Made by a program: the position numbers and the translations under genes. This document shows, piece by piece, positions 9,547-18,747 of a stretch of DNA of 64,000 nucleotides (position 1 is the stretch's first letter; each line of letters opens with the position of its first letter). The notes under the pieces were generated by a model. The model had not been told where the DNA came from and did no database searches. It was given only the letters and a program-made list of their open reading frames with translations. Source of the stretch: Oscillospiraceae bacterium (GTDB taxonomy: Bacteria > Bacillota > Clostridia > Oscillospirales > Acutalibacteraceae); contig SVOL01000004.1 of assembly GCA_015066395.1 (NCBI GenBank), forward strand, positions 39,262 through 103,261, read 5' to 3'.

Positions 9547-10464
9547 ATGAGAAGTCTTATAAGTATTCTGGATCTGTCGGTCGAAGAGATCGACGAGCTT
9601 ATAGCAGTCGCCAATGATATAATCGCTGACCCTGAGAGCTACGGCGAGCTCTGCCGCGGCAAGAAACTTGCAACTTTGTTTTTTGAACCATCGACTCGAA
9701 CGAGACTCAGTTTTGAAGCCGCTATGTACGAGCTCGGCGGCAATGTTTTGGGCTTCTCGGAAGCGCAGAGTTCTTCGGCGGCTAAGGGTGAGAGCGTAGC
9801 CGATACAGCTAAGACTGTTTCCTGCTACGCCGATATCATCGCAATGCGTCATCCCAAAGAGGGTGCACCGCTCGTAGCGGCTAATAATGCGACAATCCCT
9901 GTTATAAATGCAGGTGACGGCGGACATAATCATCCGACCCAGACCTTGGCCGATCTTCTGACTATTCAGCGTGAAAAGGGAAGTTTCGATAATCTTACCA
10001 TCGGCCTGTGCGGTGACTTGAAATTTGGTCGTACCGTTCATTCGTTGATCGAGGCAATGGCTCGTTACAACAATGTGAAGTTTGTGCTGATCTCTCCCGA
10101 GGAACTGAAGTTGCCGAGTTATATCAAAAAGGATGTACTTAAGAAGCACGGCATTGAGTATGTTCAGACTACCGATCTGGAATCGGTTATGCCGGAACTT
10201 GACATTCTTTATATGACCCGTGTTCAAAGAGAGCGGTTCTTTAATGAAGAGGATTATTTGAGATTGAAGGATAGTTATATTCTGACTCCCGAAAAGCTTA
10301 AAAATGCCAAAACAGATCTCACGATAATGCATCCGCTACCGCGAGTAAATGAAATAAGCGTTGCTATTGATGAAGACCCGAGAGCCGCATATTTCAAGCA
10401 GGTCTTTAACGGCAAGATAGTCAGAATGGCACTCATTATGAAACTGTTGGGGGTAACGAAATGA
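9547..10464 (+). CDS. pyrB: Aspartate carbamoyltransferase catalytic subunit
   Basis: The 305-residue chain transfers the carbamoyl group to aspartate. [13 protein letters not shown] (about 46-58) is the carbamoyl-phosphate signature, and HPLPRVNEI near 262 is the ATCase C-terminal motif. ATG 9547 is better spaced from AAAGGA (9532-9537) than the TTG at 9541. The stop codon overlaps pyrI (ATGA), and the presence of pyrI implies a class B, allosterically controlled holoenzyme. Confidence 0.97.
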   Translation: MRSLISILDLSVEEIDELIAVANDIIADPESYGELCRGKKLATLFFEPSTRTRLSFEAAMYELGGNVLGFSEAQSSSAAKGESVADTAKTVSCYADIIAMRHPKEGAPLVAANNATIPVINAGDGGHNHPTQTLADLLTIQREKGSFDNLTIGLCGDLKFGRTVHSLIEAMARYNNVKFVLISPEELKLPSYIKKDVLKKHGIEYVQTTDLESVMPELDILYMTRVQRERFFNEEDYLRLKDSYILTPEKLKNAKTDLTIMHPLPRVNEISVAIDEDPRAAYFKQVFNGKIVRMALIMKLLGVTK

Positions 10465-10883
10465 ATATAGATTCTATAAAGAATGGAATTGTTATCGATC
10501 ACATTACCGCCGGCAAGGCTATGGAGATATATTCTCTGTTGGGACTTGATAAACTTGAGTGTTCGGTAGCCATCATTAAAAATGTTTCAAGCCGTAAGAT
10601 GGGCAAAAAGGATATTATCAAGATCGACTGCGATTTTGATTTTGACATTGATGTTTTAGGATTTATAGACAGCGGTATGACGGTAAACATTGTAAAAGAC
10701 GGCAGAATCGTCGAAAAGCGTCATATGGAATTGCCTGAAAAAATAGTGAATGTTATCAAGTGCAAGAATCCGAGATGCATTACCTCAACCGAGCAGGAAT
10801 TACCCCAAATTTTCAAACTGACCGATCGCGAAAACAAAGTTTATCGCTGTTATTATTGCGAAACCAAAGCAAACAGAAAATAA
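10461..10883 (+). CDS. pyrI: Aspartate carbamoyltransferase regulatory subunit
   Basis: The 140-residue protein binds nucleotide effectors through its N-terminal domain and zinc through its C-terminal domain. Four cysteines at 101, 106, 130 and 133 (KCKNPRC and YRCYYC) are the expected zinc ligands that contact Pyr[13 protein letters not shown] at the start is the PyrI nucleotide-site signature. The start overlaps pyrB by four bases. It closes the operon and is followed by a strong terminator. Confidence 0.96.
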   Translation: MNIDSIKNGIVIDHITAGKAMEIYSLLGLDKLECSVAIIKNVSSRKMGKKDIIKIDCDFDFDIDVLGFIDSGMTVNIVKDGRIVEKRHMELPEKIVNVIKCKNPRCITSTEQELPQIFKLTDRENKVYRCYYCETKANRK

Positions 10884-10889
10884 TTTGCA

Positions 10890-10924
10890 TCACCCGAGGC
10901 ATAATATCCTCGGGTGAATTTTTT
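10890..10924 (+). terminator. Terminator of the pyr operon
   Basis: A 10-bp stem TCACCCGAGG/CCTCGGGTGA with an eight-base loop is followed by A and a T run (10919-10924). Confidence 0.9.
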
Positions 10925-11000
10925 GTCACGTGATATGATTGTGTGTTAAATTCAACAGTAAAAAAATTCACAAATCGTAATAATTTTTTACAAAAAATTA

Positions 11001-11029
11001 TTGCAATCAAGAAATTGCGGTAGTATAAT
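11001..11029 (+). promoter_or_regulatory. Promoter of nagB
   Basis: TTGCAA (11001-11006), a 17-base spacer and TATAAT (11024-11029) form the promoter. About 95 bases of leader follow, with an AT-rich inverted repeat GTAAATTT/AAATTTAC around 11066-11090. Confidence 0.75.
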
Positions 11030-11129
11030 ATTTTTCGGTAAAAATCAAACCAACGCTTTTTAATATGTAAATTTCCGGACAAAATTTACGTATTGAGAAT
11101 ATTTTAATTTTAAAGAATGGGTGAACTTT

Positions 11130-11852
11130 ATGCGTTACATCAAAGTAGATTCTTATGAAATTATGTCCAGAAAAGCCGCTGCCATCATCGCTGCGGAAAT
11201 CGTCAGAAAACCTAACTGTGTTATTGGTCTTGCGACCGGCAGTACACCTCTCGGCACCTACGCTCAGTTGATCGAGTGGAATAAGAAGGGCGACCTCGAT
11301 TTCTCCGAAGTTACTTCCGTTAACCTCGACGAGTACTATGGTCTTGACGCTTCTAACGATCAGAGCTACCGTTACTTTATGAACACCAATCTTTTCGATC
11401 ACATCAATATCGACAAGGCTAACACCTATGTTCCCAACGGAATTGCCGATGATATTGACGCTGAGTGTGCCGCTTACGACAAGAGAATTGAGGATTTCGG
11501 TGGTATCGACATTCAGTTGCTCGGTATCGGTCCCGACGGTCACATCGGCTTTAATGAGCCCGACACTTGTTTTGTAAAGCCTACTCACAAGGTAACTCTT
11601 GATGCTTCGACTATCGAGGCCAACTCCAGATTCTTTAATGACATTTCCGAGGTTCCCACTTCGGCTGTTACTATGGGTATGGGAGCAATTATGGGTGCTA
11701 AAAAGGTTATCCTTATTGCTAACGGTCTTAATAAGAAAGAGATTATGGAAAAGGCTTTCTTCGGACCTATCGATCCGCAGGTTCCTGCATCTATTTTGCA
11801 GTTGCATCCTGACGTTACCGTTATCTATACCGAGAAGAATCCCGTTAAGTAA
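11130..11852 (+). CDS. nagB: Glucosamine-6-phosphate deaminase
   Basis: The 240-residue enzyme converts glucosamine-6-phosphate to fructose-6-phosphate and ammonia. CVIGLATGSTPLGTY (about 30-44) is the sugar-phosphate loop, VNLDEYYG the catalytic aspartate region and GIGPDGHIGFNEP (about 134-146) the signature with the active-site histidine. ATG 11130 was chosen because MRYIKVDSYE aligns with the usual NagB start; the GTG at 11121 is less likely. No nagA or amino-sugar transporter is adjacent, so it is a stand-alone unit between its own promoter and terminator. Confidence 0.95.
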   Translation: MRYIKVDSYEIMSRKAAAIIAAEIVRKPNCVIGLATGSTPLGTYAQLIEWNKKGDLDFSEVTSVNLDEYYGLDASNDQSYRYFMNTNLFDHINIDKANTYVPNGIADDIDAECAAYDKRIEDFGGIDIQLLGIGPDGHIGFNEPDTCFVKPTHKVTLDASTIEANSRFFNDISEVPTSAVTMGMGAIMGAKKVILIANGLNKKEIMEKAFFGPIDPQVPASILQLHPDVTVIYTEKNPVK

Positions 11853-11864
11853 TTAAACGACTTA

Positions 11865-11897
11865 AAAAGCCGCAAGGATTGATTCCTTGCGGCTTTT
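11865..11897. terminator. Bidirectional terminator between nagB and the PPTase gene
   Basis: A perfect 14-bp stem AAAAGCCGCAAGGA/TCCTTGCGGCTTTT with a five-base loop has A on one side and T on the other, so it can end both convergent transcripts. Confidence 0.9.
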
Positions 11898-11915
11898 GTG
11901 TTATAATCAACTCGT

Positions 11916-12491
11916 TCAGTTCTCTTTTACAACGGTGTAAACATACCCGTCGTCGGTGACTGTGACTTCATAGGGAAGGTCACAGACGGTTTTGGCTTCG
12001 GGGTCAACTTGTGCGGTCTTTAATCCGCCACTGATGCCAAGGCCTATCAGTTTGAGATATGCTTCCTTAGCCGTCCATATCTCAAAGAATCTTTCGTCCG
12101 AAGTGCCGACCCAAAGAGCCTCTTCTTTACTGAATATCTTTTTAACGAGGGTGTCGGGAACAGTTTTGATCCTCTCAATATCAACGCCGATCTTTTTATC
12201 GTCGGCGACACAGATGACGTATTCACCAGAGTGGGAAACACTGAATTGAACATCGTGCGAGGTGCAGTAAGGTTTGCCGTGTTCGGAATATTCGATCTTG
12301 ATACTCTGAAGGTCGGAATAGGTCATTTCCATAATGCAGGTCAGCATCATAACATCGCCTAAAATACTGCGAAAACGGTCAACCTCAATTTTCTTTGCGT
12401 AGACAAAGTTGTGCCGTTCGGCCGGTGTATAGGTGAGCCAAATGTCCATTTCATCGATCTGCAGACTGTCTATTCTTCTGATTAACAGCAT
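11916..12491 (-). CDS. 4'-phosphopantetheinyl transferase (Sfp family)
   Basis: The 191-residue protein loads the phosphopantetheine arm of CoA onto carrier proteins. GKPY (about 75), FSVSHSGEYV, the magnesium motif GVDIE (about 101-105) and FFEIWTAKEAYLK (about 133-145) are the ordered Sfp/AcpT signatures. It is somewhat shorter than Sfp itself. It is a single gene on the minus strand, with GAGGTG before the start and its own promoter. No polyketide or peptide synthetase is in the window, so its carrier target is unknown; it could serve the fatty-acid carrier protein. Confidence 0.9.
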   Translation of the reverse strand: MLLIRRIDSLQIDEMDIWLTYTPAERHNFVYAKKIEVDRFRSILGDVMMLTCIMEMTYSDLQSIKIEYSEHGKPYCTSHDVQFSVSHSGEYVICVADDKKIGVDIERIKTVPDTLVKKIFSKEEALWVGTSDERFFEIWTAKEAYLKLIGLGISGGLKTAQVDPEAKTVCDLPYEVTVTDDGYVYTVVKEN

Positions 12492-12553
12492 ATTTACACA
12501 CCTCGGTTTTAAAATTCTGATAGCAGTATATGGATAAATAACATTTTAAATAT

Positions 12554-12582
12554 ATTATAACCACCTATTTAATAGTTGTCAA
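12554..12582 (-). promoter_or_regulatory. Promoter of the PPTase gene
   Basis: Read on the minus strand, TTGACA (12582-12577), a 17-base spacer and TATAAT (12559-12554) form a near-consensus promoter. It overlaps the upstream region of the divergent pseudouridine synthase gene. Confidence 0.85.
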
Positions 12583-12597
12583 GGATAGTGATTTTAA

Positions 12598-13227
12598 GTG
12601 ACTATAGAAAAAGTGTTTGAAGATGAGCATATTATTGTCATAATAAAGCCGTCGGGTGTCAGTTCAGAAGGCGGGAAGGGTGAGAACATCACTGACTTGT
12701 TGGAACTCGATGAAAAGCCGCTGGTCGTGCATCGACTTGATAAAGAGGTCTCTGGGCTGATGGTGCTTGCCAAAAACCAAAAAGCGGCGGCTTTGCTGTC
12801 CGGACAGATACAAAACGGTGAGTTCAAAAAGGAGTATCTGGCTGTTGTTGAGGGTGAAGTGGAAGAACGGGGCAGTCTTTCGGATCTTCTGTTCCACGAC
12901 CGTCAGAGGAATAAGACCTTTGTAGTAAAAAAGGAACGCAAGGGTGTTAAAGAAGCGGATCTGGATTTTGAGCGGTTGAGCGTCTCGGAATTTGAGGGAA
13001 CACCGCTTTCAAAGGTGAGAATAAGGCTTCACACGGGTCGAACACACCAAATACGAGTGCAGTTCGGCAGTAGGAAACATCCGGTTTTCGGCGACCGAAA
13101 GTACGGCTCTTCTTTTAAAGGTGAGTTCTGTCTGTTTTCGTGTTTCCTTTCTTTTAATCACCCTTTGACCTGCGAGAAATTGTGCTTTGAGGCGCGACCT
13201 GCCGATATTGTGCCGTGGATTTGTTAA
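12598..13227 (+). CDS. RluA-family RNA pseudouridine synthase
   Basis: The 209-residue protein isomerises uridine to pseudouridine in RNA. HRLDKEVSGLMVLAK (about 44-58) contains the catalytic aspartate and RIRLHTGRTHQIRVQF (about 140-155) the second family signature. It has no N-terminal S4 RNA-binding domain, so it belongs to the short RluA/TruC-like group and the target base cannot be named. The start is GTG 12598, with AAGGA 12 bases upstream, which is rather far. No clear plus-strand promoter is visible. Confidence 0.88.
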   Translation: MTIEKVFEDEHIIVIIKPSGVSSEGGKGENITDLLELDEKPLVVHRLDKEVSGLMVLAKNQKAAALLSGQIQNGEFKKEYLAVVEGEVEERGSLSDLLFHDRQRNKTFVVKKERKGVKEADLDFERLSVSEFEGTPLSKVRIRLHTGRTHQIRVQFGSRKHPVFGDRKYGSSFKGEFCLFSCFLSFNHPLTCEKLCFEARPADIVPWIC

Positions 13228-13264
13228 TTAAGTGTAAATTTGCGGTTTAAGTGACTTTAAAGTC

Positions 13265-13295
13265 TTGACATTTTTTTGTATTTGAGCGATATTAT
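13265..13295 (+). promoter_or_regulatory. Promoter of the ABC exporter genes
   Basis: TTGACA at 13265-13270 is clear. The -10 is less certain: TATTAT at 13290-13295 gives a 19-base spacer, and GATATT at 13288 gives 17. Confidence 0.55.
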
Positions 13296-13330
13296 TTGTG
13301 TGAATTTTATCCGGAACGGAGAAACTTAGA

Positions 13331-15064
13331 ATGAAACAATGGTTTAAATATGTAAAACCGTACCTGCCGTACTTTATAATCGGTCCTTTGTGTATGATAG
13401 TCGAGGTCATCGGTGAGGTGCTGATGCCGAAGCTGTTGTCGATGGTCATCAACGCAGGTACTGCCGAAACGCTGACTGTACCTAACAGCATACTGTATTC
13501 GGTGCTAATGGTAGTTGTAGCGGTTTTGATGATGGCAGGCGGTGTCGGCGGTGCCTATTTCGGTGCCAAAGCATCGGTCAATTTTGCCGCGGATCTGAGA
13601 GCTGATGTCTACAAAAAGGTTCAGTCTTTTTCATTTAAAAATATCGACAAATTCTCTGCAGGCTCGCTGGTAACAAGACTTACCAACGACGTTACCCAGT
13701 TGCAGAACTTTGTTAATATGCTGCTTAGAATGGCTCTCCGTTCACCGGGAATGATGATCGGCGCACTTATAATGGCGATTATGCTCAAACCTAAGCTTTC
13801 AACCGTTTTTGCTGTTACCGTTCCGTTGATGCTCATTGCGGTCTTTTCGCTCATTTTTGCAGGTTTTGCTCGTTTTCAACGTATGCAACAAAAGGTCGAT
13901 AACCTTAACAATACGGTTCAAGAGGGTGTTACCAATATCCGTGTTGTAAAATCCTTTGTGCGTGAGGATTTTGAAAATGCGAAGTTCAGAAGATCAAATG
14001 CTGATTTAAAGGCCGCAGGAATGTCGGCTATGAATATAATGATATTTATGCAGCCGCTGACGACCGTTATTATGAATCTCACTACTTTGGCGGTCATTTG
14101 GTTTGGCGGAAACATAGTTATTGCAGGCGAGATGCAGATAGGTGACCTTTCGGCTTTCTTGACCTACGTAAACCAGATACTGTTCTCGCTTATGATGGTA
14201 ACGATGCTGCTTATGACTTCGGCCAGAGCATTGGCTTCGGCAAGGCGTATTAAAGAGGTGTTAAACGAAGAGGTCGACATTACCGATGAGTCGGCCGGTT
14301 TTAAGGATAAAAAGGTAGAGCTAGGTAAGATCGAGTTCCGCGACGTTACCTACCGTTACTATAAAAACAGCGACGAGCCTGTACTTGACAAGGTTTCGTT
14401 GACGATCCTACCTGGTGAGACCGTTGGCATAATCGGTTCTACGGGTTGCGGTAAAACGACGCTTGTTTCGATGATTCCAAGGCTTTATGATGTCGATGAC
14501 GGCGAAGTGCTCGTCGATGATGTTAACGTAAAAGATTATTCGCTTTATAATCTTCGTGAGGGTGTAAGTATGGTTCTTCAAAAGAACGTACTTTTCAGCG
14601 GTACTATTGCTGAGAATCTCCGTTGGGGTGATGAAGCGGCAACCGAGGATGAGATGAAGGCTGCCGCCGAAAGAGCGCAGGCCGATAAGTTTATTACTTC
14701 GTTTACTAACGGTTATGACAGCGACTTAGGTCAAGGCGGTTCAAACGTTTCGGGCGGACAGAAGCAGAGACTTTGTATTGCCAGAGCGCTTTTGAAGAAG
14801 CCGAAGATATTGATTTTGGACGACTCGACCAGTGCGGTCGATACCGCGACCGAGGCACAGATACGCAAAGCCTTTAAAGAGGATATTCCCGATGCTACCA
14901 AGATCATTATCGCACAGCGGATCTCGTCGGTAATTGATGCTGATAAGATAGTGGTTATTGATGACGGTAAGGTCACGGGTGTCGGTACTCACGATGAGTT
15001 GCTTAAAAACAATGACGAGTATCAGGAAATATATTACTCGCAGACCGATAAGAAGGAGGCTTGA
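13331..15064 (+). CDS. Heterodimeric ABC exporter, subunit with degenerate ATPase site
   Basis: The 577-residue half-transporter has an N-terminal six-helix membrane domain (about 1-320) and a C-terminal ATPase. Walker A is IGSTGCGKTT and the signature is VSGGQKQR. Walker B reads ILILDDSTSAVD, with aspartate where the catalytic glutamate should be. That substitution marks the non-hydrolysing site of heterodimeric exporters such as TM287/288, and the next gene carries the complementary features. The likely role is export of drugs, lipids or peptides; the substrate cannot be told. A good ribosome binding site precedes ATG 13331. Confidence 0.92.
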   Translation: MKQWFKYVKPYLPYFIIGPLCMIVEVIGEVLMPKLLSMVINAGTAETLTVPNSILYSVLMVVVAVLMMAGGVGGAYFGAKASVNFAADLRADVYKKVQSFSFKNIDKFSAGSLVTRLTNDVTQLQNFVNMLLRMALRSPGMMIGALIMAIMLKPKLSTVFAVTVPLMLIAVFSLIFAGFARFQRMQQKVDNLNNTVQEGVTNIRVVKSFVREDFENAKFRRSNADLKAAGMSAMNIMIFMQPLTTVIMNLTTLAVIWFGGNIVIAGEMQIGDLSAFLTYVNQILFSLMMVTMLLMTSARALASARRIKEVLNEEVDITDESAGFKDKKVELGKIEFRDVTYRYYKNSDEPVLDKVSLTILPGETVGIIGSTGCGKTTLVSMIPRLYDVDDGEVLVDDVNVKDYSLYNLREGVSMVLQKNVLFSGTIAENLRWGDEAATEDEMKAAAERAQADKFITSFTNGYDSDLGQGGSNVSGGQKQRLCIARALLKKPKILILDDSTSAVDTATEAQIRKAFKEDIPDATKIIIAQRISSVIDADKIVVIDDGKVTGVGTHDELLKNNDEYQEIYYSQTDKKEA

Positions 15065-17047
15065 TTGAAGATGGGAAGAAGCTTACAAGACCTCCAAAGA
15101 CAGTATAATCAGGTTGCAAAAGACCAAAAAGGCGGAATGATGGGTGGACCGGGAAGAGGTCCCGGCGGTCCGGGAAGAGGTCCGAGAGGTTCTGGCGGAA
15201 AGCCGAAGAATACCGCTAATACAATAAGGCGGCTTTGGGGCTATGTTTCAAAGTATAAATTCCGTTTGGTGCTTGTGTTCGTTTGTATGATCCTGAGCAC
15301 GGTGGCATCTTTGTTCGGTTCGTTTATGCTGTCGCCCATAATCAACCGCATTACCAGAGAGGTTGCACCCGGATTGCAGATAGAATATACACCTATCGGT
15401 AAGGTCGTTGATAGTGTTATTAATAAAATATGCCAATTACCGATATTACAAAAGGTGCCTTTGGGCGATGTTTACGTTTATATTTTAGCCGCGATCGTCA
15501 TAATGCTTACTATCTACCTAATAAGTATAGCTGTCATCTATCTGCAAAGGCGTATAATGCTGACCGTGTCGCAGAATGCTACCGAGGCTATAAGAAACGA
15601 TCTATACCACAAACTGCTTAAACTGCCGGTAAGATATTTTGACTCAACACCTACGGGTGAGACCATGAGCCGTTTTACCAATGACGTTGATAATATCGAC
15701 GTTATGCTCAATAACTCGTTGACTGAAATAGTTTCGGGTACGATCACGCTTATCGGAACGTTCACGTTTATGATAACCACTAACGTGTGGTTGACCTTGA
15801 TAACCCTTTTGTTTATACCGATATTCGCACGTGGCGGTGCCGCCATCGGTATGAGATCGAGGAAGTATTATTCGGGTCAGCAGGCCGCATTGGGTGCCGT
15901 CAACGGTTATATTGAAGAGACGGTCACCGGTCAGAAGGTGGTCAAGGTCTTTAATCACGAGGACACCTGCGTTGAAGAGTTTAAACTGCTTAACGACGAT
16001 ATGCGCGATAAACAGTTCAAAGCTCAGTTCTTCGGCGGAATTATGGGACCTATAATGGGTAATACCAGTCAGATAAGCTATGCCATTACTGTCGGCGTCG
16101 GCGGTATTTTAATGGTATTGACTAACAACTTTGGTCCCGGTGACTTGACCGTTTTCGCCAATTACTCCAAGCAGTTTTCGATGCCTATCAATATGCTCTC
16201 TAACCAGATGACGACCGTTTTCTCGGCTTTGGCAGGTGCGGAGCGTGTGTTCGGCATTATGGATAAGGAACCCGAGGCTCCCAATAGGCCTAACGCCGTG
16301 AAGCCTGATGAAATGAGAGGGTATGTCGAGGTAAAGAACGTCACCTTCGGTTATAACCCCGATAAGGTTATTTTGAAGAACATTTCTCTTTACGCAAAAC
16401 CCGGTCAGAAGATAGCCTTTGTCGGCTCGACCGGAGCAGGTAAGACCACTATTACCAACCTGCTCAACCGTTTTTACGATATTGATGAAGGCAGTATTAC
16501 CGTTGACGGTGTCGATATCAGGGATATCGACCGCGATACTTTAAGACAGAATATCGCTATGGTCTTGCAGGACACACATCTCTTCAGCGGTACTATTATG
16601 GAAAATATCCGCTACGGCAGACCCGATGCTACCGATGAAGAGGTGATCGCCGCCGCGAAAACTGCCAGCGCACACAGCTTTATTATGCGACTGTCCGACG
16701 GCTACAACACGAAAATCGACGGTGACGGAGCAAATCTCTCGCAGGGTCAGAGACAGTTACTCAATATTGCCCGTGCCGCGGTTTCCAAAGCGCCGATACT
16801 TGTTCTCGACGAGGCAACGAGCTCGGTCGACACAAGGACCGAACGCCATATCGAACACGGTATGGACCGATTGATGAAGAACCGCACGACCTTTGTAATT
16901 GCACACAGACTGTCCACCGTCAGAAATTCCAATGCTATTATGGTGTTAGAGCAGGGTGAGATAATCGAACGCGGAACTCACGATGAACTGTTGGAGTTAA
17001 AGGGCAGGTATTACGAGCTTTACACGGGTAAGCGGGAGTTGGATTAA
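15065..17047 (+). CDS. Heterodimeric ABC exporter, catalytic subunit
   Basis: The 660-residue partner has an unusual glycine-, proline- and arginine-rich cytoplasmic extension (about residues 20-50, repeats of GGPGRGP), then the membrane domain and an ATPase with Walker A GSTGAGKTT, canonical Walker B ILVLDEATSSVD and a variant signature LSQGQRQLL. LSQGQ in this subunit paired with the Asp-substituted Walker B of its neighbour is the arrangement of asymmetric type IV exporters. TTG 15065, directly after the previous stop and six bases from AAGGAGG, or ATG 15071 may be the start. Confidence 0.92.
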   Translation: MKMGRSLQDLQRQYNQVAKDQKGGMMGGPGRGPGGPGRGPRGSGGKPKNTANTIRRLWGYVSKYKFRLVLVFVCMILSTVASLFGSFMLSPIINRITREVAPGLQIEYTPIGKVVDSVINKICQLPILQKVPLGDVYVYILAAIVIMLTIYLISIAVIYLQRRIMLTVSQNATEAIRNDLYHKLLKLPVRYFDSTPTGETMSRFTNDVDNIDVMLNNSLTEIVSGTITLIGTFTFMITTNVWLTLITLLFIPIFARGGAAIGMRSRKYYSGQQAALGAVNGYIEETVTGQKVVKVFNHEDTCVEEFKLLNDDMRDKQFKAQFFGGIMGPIMGNTSQISYAITVGVGGILMVLTNNFGPGDLTVFANYSKQFSMPINMLSNQMTTVFSALAGAERVFGIMDKEPEAPNRPNAVKPDEMRGYVEVKNVTFGYNPDKVILKNISLYAKPGQKIAFVGSTGAGKTTITNLLNRFYDIDEGSITVDGVDIRDIDRDTLRQNIAMVLQDTHLFSGTIMENIRYGRPDATDEEVIAAAKTASAHSFIMRLSDGYNTKIDGDGANLSQGQRQLLNIARAAVSKAPILVLDEATSSVDTRTERHIEHGMDRLMKNRTTFVIAHRLSTVRNSNAIMVLEQGEIIERGTHDELLELKGRYYELYTGKRELD

Positions 17048-17140
17048 AAAGTGGATTTTTGTCGGCGTCGGTGTTAAGAAACGCCTCGAACTTTACAAAA
17101 TTAAGGAAAAACTTGTAAATCTCAATTAAAATAAGTCGAA

Positions 17141-17160
17141 ACGGCCGTTTAATCGGCCGT
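17141..17160. repeat. GC-rich palindrome after the ABC exporter genes
   Basis: ACGGCCG/CGGCCGT with a six-base loop forms a stable hairpin, but no T run follows, so it is only a possible transcription end or mRNA 3' stabiliser. The rest of 17048-17204 shows nothing recognisable. Confidence 0.5.
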
Positions 17161-17204
17161 CCAACTTTATAATGGATTAAAAAAATAAACCGAATAAACA
17201 ATCG

Positions 17205-17233
17205 TTGACACTAATTCGGATTGGGTGTATAAT
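17205..17233 (+). promoter_or_regulatory. Promoter of gdhA
   Basis: TTGACA (17205-17210), a 17-base spacer and TATAAT (17228-17233) are a full consensus promoter, consistent with high expression of the gene behind it. Confidence 0.9.
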
Positions 17234-17266
17234 TACTTGTAATTTAATTTTTGGAGGAGTATATTT

Positions 17267-18619
17267 ATGTTTAAGAGTGAATATCTCAATAAAGTTTACG
17301 AAACTGTCCAGAAGCGTAACCCCGGTGAGGTTGAGTTTCATCAGACAGTAAAAGAGGTTCTCGAGTCTATTGAGCCCGTTGTTATGGCACATCCCGAGTA
17401 TGAAAAGCTCGGCATTATCGACAGAATGGTAGAGCCTGAGAGAACTATCAAGTTCCGCGTTTCCTGGGTAGACGATAACGGTCAGGTTCAGGTCAACCGC
17501 GGTTATCGCATTCAGTTTAACTCGGCTATCGGTCCTTACAAGGGCGGTCTCCGTTTCCATCCTACCGTTAACGAGAGTATTATTAAGTTCTTGGGCTTTG
17601 AGCAGACCTTCAAGAATTCGCTTACCACACTTCCTATGGGCGGTGGTAAGGGCGGTTCCGACTTCGATCCTCAGGGCAAGTCCGACGGCGAAGTTATGCG
17701 TTTCTGCCAGAGCTTTATGACCGAGCTTGCTAAGCACATCGGTCCTAACACCGACGTTCCTGCAGGTGACATCGGCGTTGGTGCCCGTGAGGTTGGTTAC
17801 CTCTACGGTCAGTATAAGAGACTCCAGAACGAGTTTACCGGTGTTCTTACCGGTAAGGGTATTACATATGGCGGTTCGCTTATCCGTCCCGAGGCTACCG
17901 GTTTCGGTGCTGTTTACTATGCAGTAGAAATGCTCAAGCATTTCGGTGATGATATCAAGGGCAAGACCTTTGCAGTATCGGGCTTCGGTAATGTTGCTTG
18001 GGGTACTGTTAAGAAGATCAACGAGCTCGGCGGTAAGGTTGTTACCATTTCGGGTCCCGACGGTTACGTTTACGATCCCGACGGCATTGCAACCGAAGAG
18101 AAGATCAACTATATGCTCGAAATGCGTGCTTCCTGCCGTAACAGAGTTGAGGATTATGCTGACAAGTTCGGCGTTCAGTTCTTCAAGGGTCAGAAGCCTT
18201 GGGGCACTAAGGTCGACATCATTATGCCTTGCGCAACTCAGAACGAGGTTGGCATGGAAGAGGCTAAGAAGATCGTCGATAACGGCGTTAAGTACTATGT
18301 TGAGGTTTCCAATATGCCTACTACCAATGAAGCAGTTGCATATTTGAAGGAGAATGGCGTTATCGTTGCTCCTTCCAAGGCTGTTAATGCCGGCGGCGTT
18401 GCAGTTTCGGGTCTCGAAATGAGCCAGAACTCGATGCGTTACGGTTGGTCCAGCGAGGAAGTTGATGCAAAGCTCCACACCATTATGTCCAACATTTTTG
18501 CATCTTCTGTCAAGGCCGCCAATAAGTACGGCTTGGGTGATGACCTTGTTGCAGGTGCAAACATTGCAGGCTTCGAGAAGGTTGCTGAAGCAATGGTCGC
18601 TCAGGGCGTTGCATACTAA
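17267..18619 (+). CDS. gdhA: NADP-type glutamate dehydrogenase
   Basis: The 450-residue enzyme interconverts glutamate with 2-oxoglutarate and ammonia. LPMGGGKGGSDFDPQGKSD (about 124-142) holds the catalytic lysine, FKNSLTT precedes it, and FAVSGFGNVAWG (about 235-246) is the nucleotide-binding motif. Length and motifs fit the hexameric, usually NADPH-dependent, ammonia-assimilating class. GGAGG sits before ATG 17267, and the gene has its own strong promoter and terminator, so it is monocistronic. Confidence 0.96.
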   Translation: MFKSEYLNKVYETVQKRNPGEVEFHQTVKEVLESIEPVVMAHPEYEKLGIIDRMVEPERTIKFRVSWVDDNGQVQVNRGYRIQFNSAIGPYKGGLRFHPTVNESIIKFLGFEQTFKNSLTTLPMGGGKGGSDFDPQGKSDGEVMRFCQSFMTELAKHIGPNTDVPAGDIGVGAREVGYLYGQYKRLQNEFTGVLTGKGITYGGSLIRPEATGFGAVYYAVEMLKHFGDDIKGKTFAVSGFGNVAWGTVKKINELGGKVVTISGPDGYVYDPDGIATEEKINYMLEMRASCRNRVEDYADKFGVQFFKGQKPWGTKVDIIMPCATQNEVGMEEAKKIVDNGVKYYVEVSNMPTTNEAVAYLKENGVIVAPSKAVNAGGVAVSGLEMSQNSMRYGWSSEEVDAKLHTIMSNIFASSVKAANKYGLGDDLVAGANIAGFEKVAEAMVAQGVAY

Positions 18620-18631
18620 TTACATAATTTT

Positions 18632-18660
18632 AAAGCAGGTCGAAAGACCTGCTTTTTCTT
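18632..18660 (+). terminator. Terminator of gdhA
   Basis: The stem AAAGCAGGTC/GACCTGCTTT with a GAAA tetraloop is followed by TTTTTCTT. Confidence 0.9.
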
Positions 18661-18680
18661 GTGTTTTGCGGTCTAAATTC

Positions 18681-18709
18681 TTGACAAACTGAGACCGCTG
18701 TGCGATAAT
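18681..18709 (+). promoter_or_regulatory. Promoter of galT
   Basis: TTGACA (18681-18686), a 17-base spacer ending in TGTGC (extended -10) and GATAAT (18704-18709). The spacer matches that of the pyr promoter at 13 of 17 positions. Confidence 0.85.
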
Positions 18710-18747
18710 ATTTCCAATAAAGTTTTCCCCTTAAGAGGTGCAGATCA

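Noticed and set aside
9373..10332. A 319-codon open frame antisense to pyrE and pyrB
   Set aside because: It spans two real genes of the operon on the other strand and encodes nothing recognisable.
11030..11129. Riboswitch or glmS-like element in the nagB leader
   Set aside because: Only an AT-rich inverted repeat is present; no conserved core of a known riboswitch or ribozyme could be recognised.
17177..18478. A 433-codon open frame antisense to gdhA
   Set aside because: It mirrors the strongly conserved gdhA sequence, has no ribosome binding site and resembles no family; it is a codon-bias artefact.
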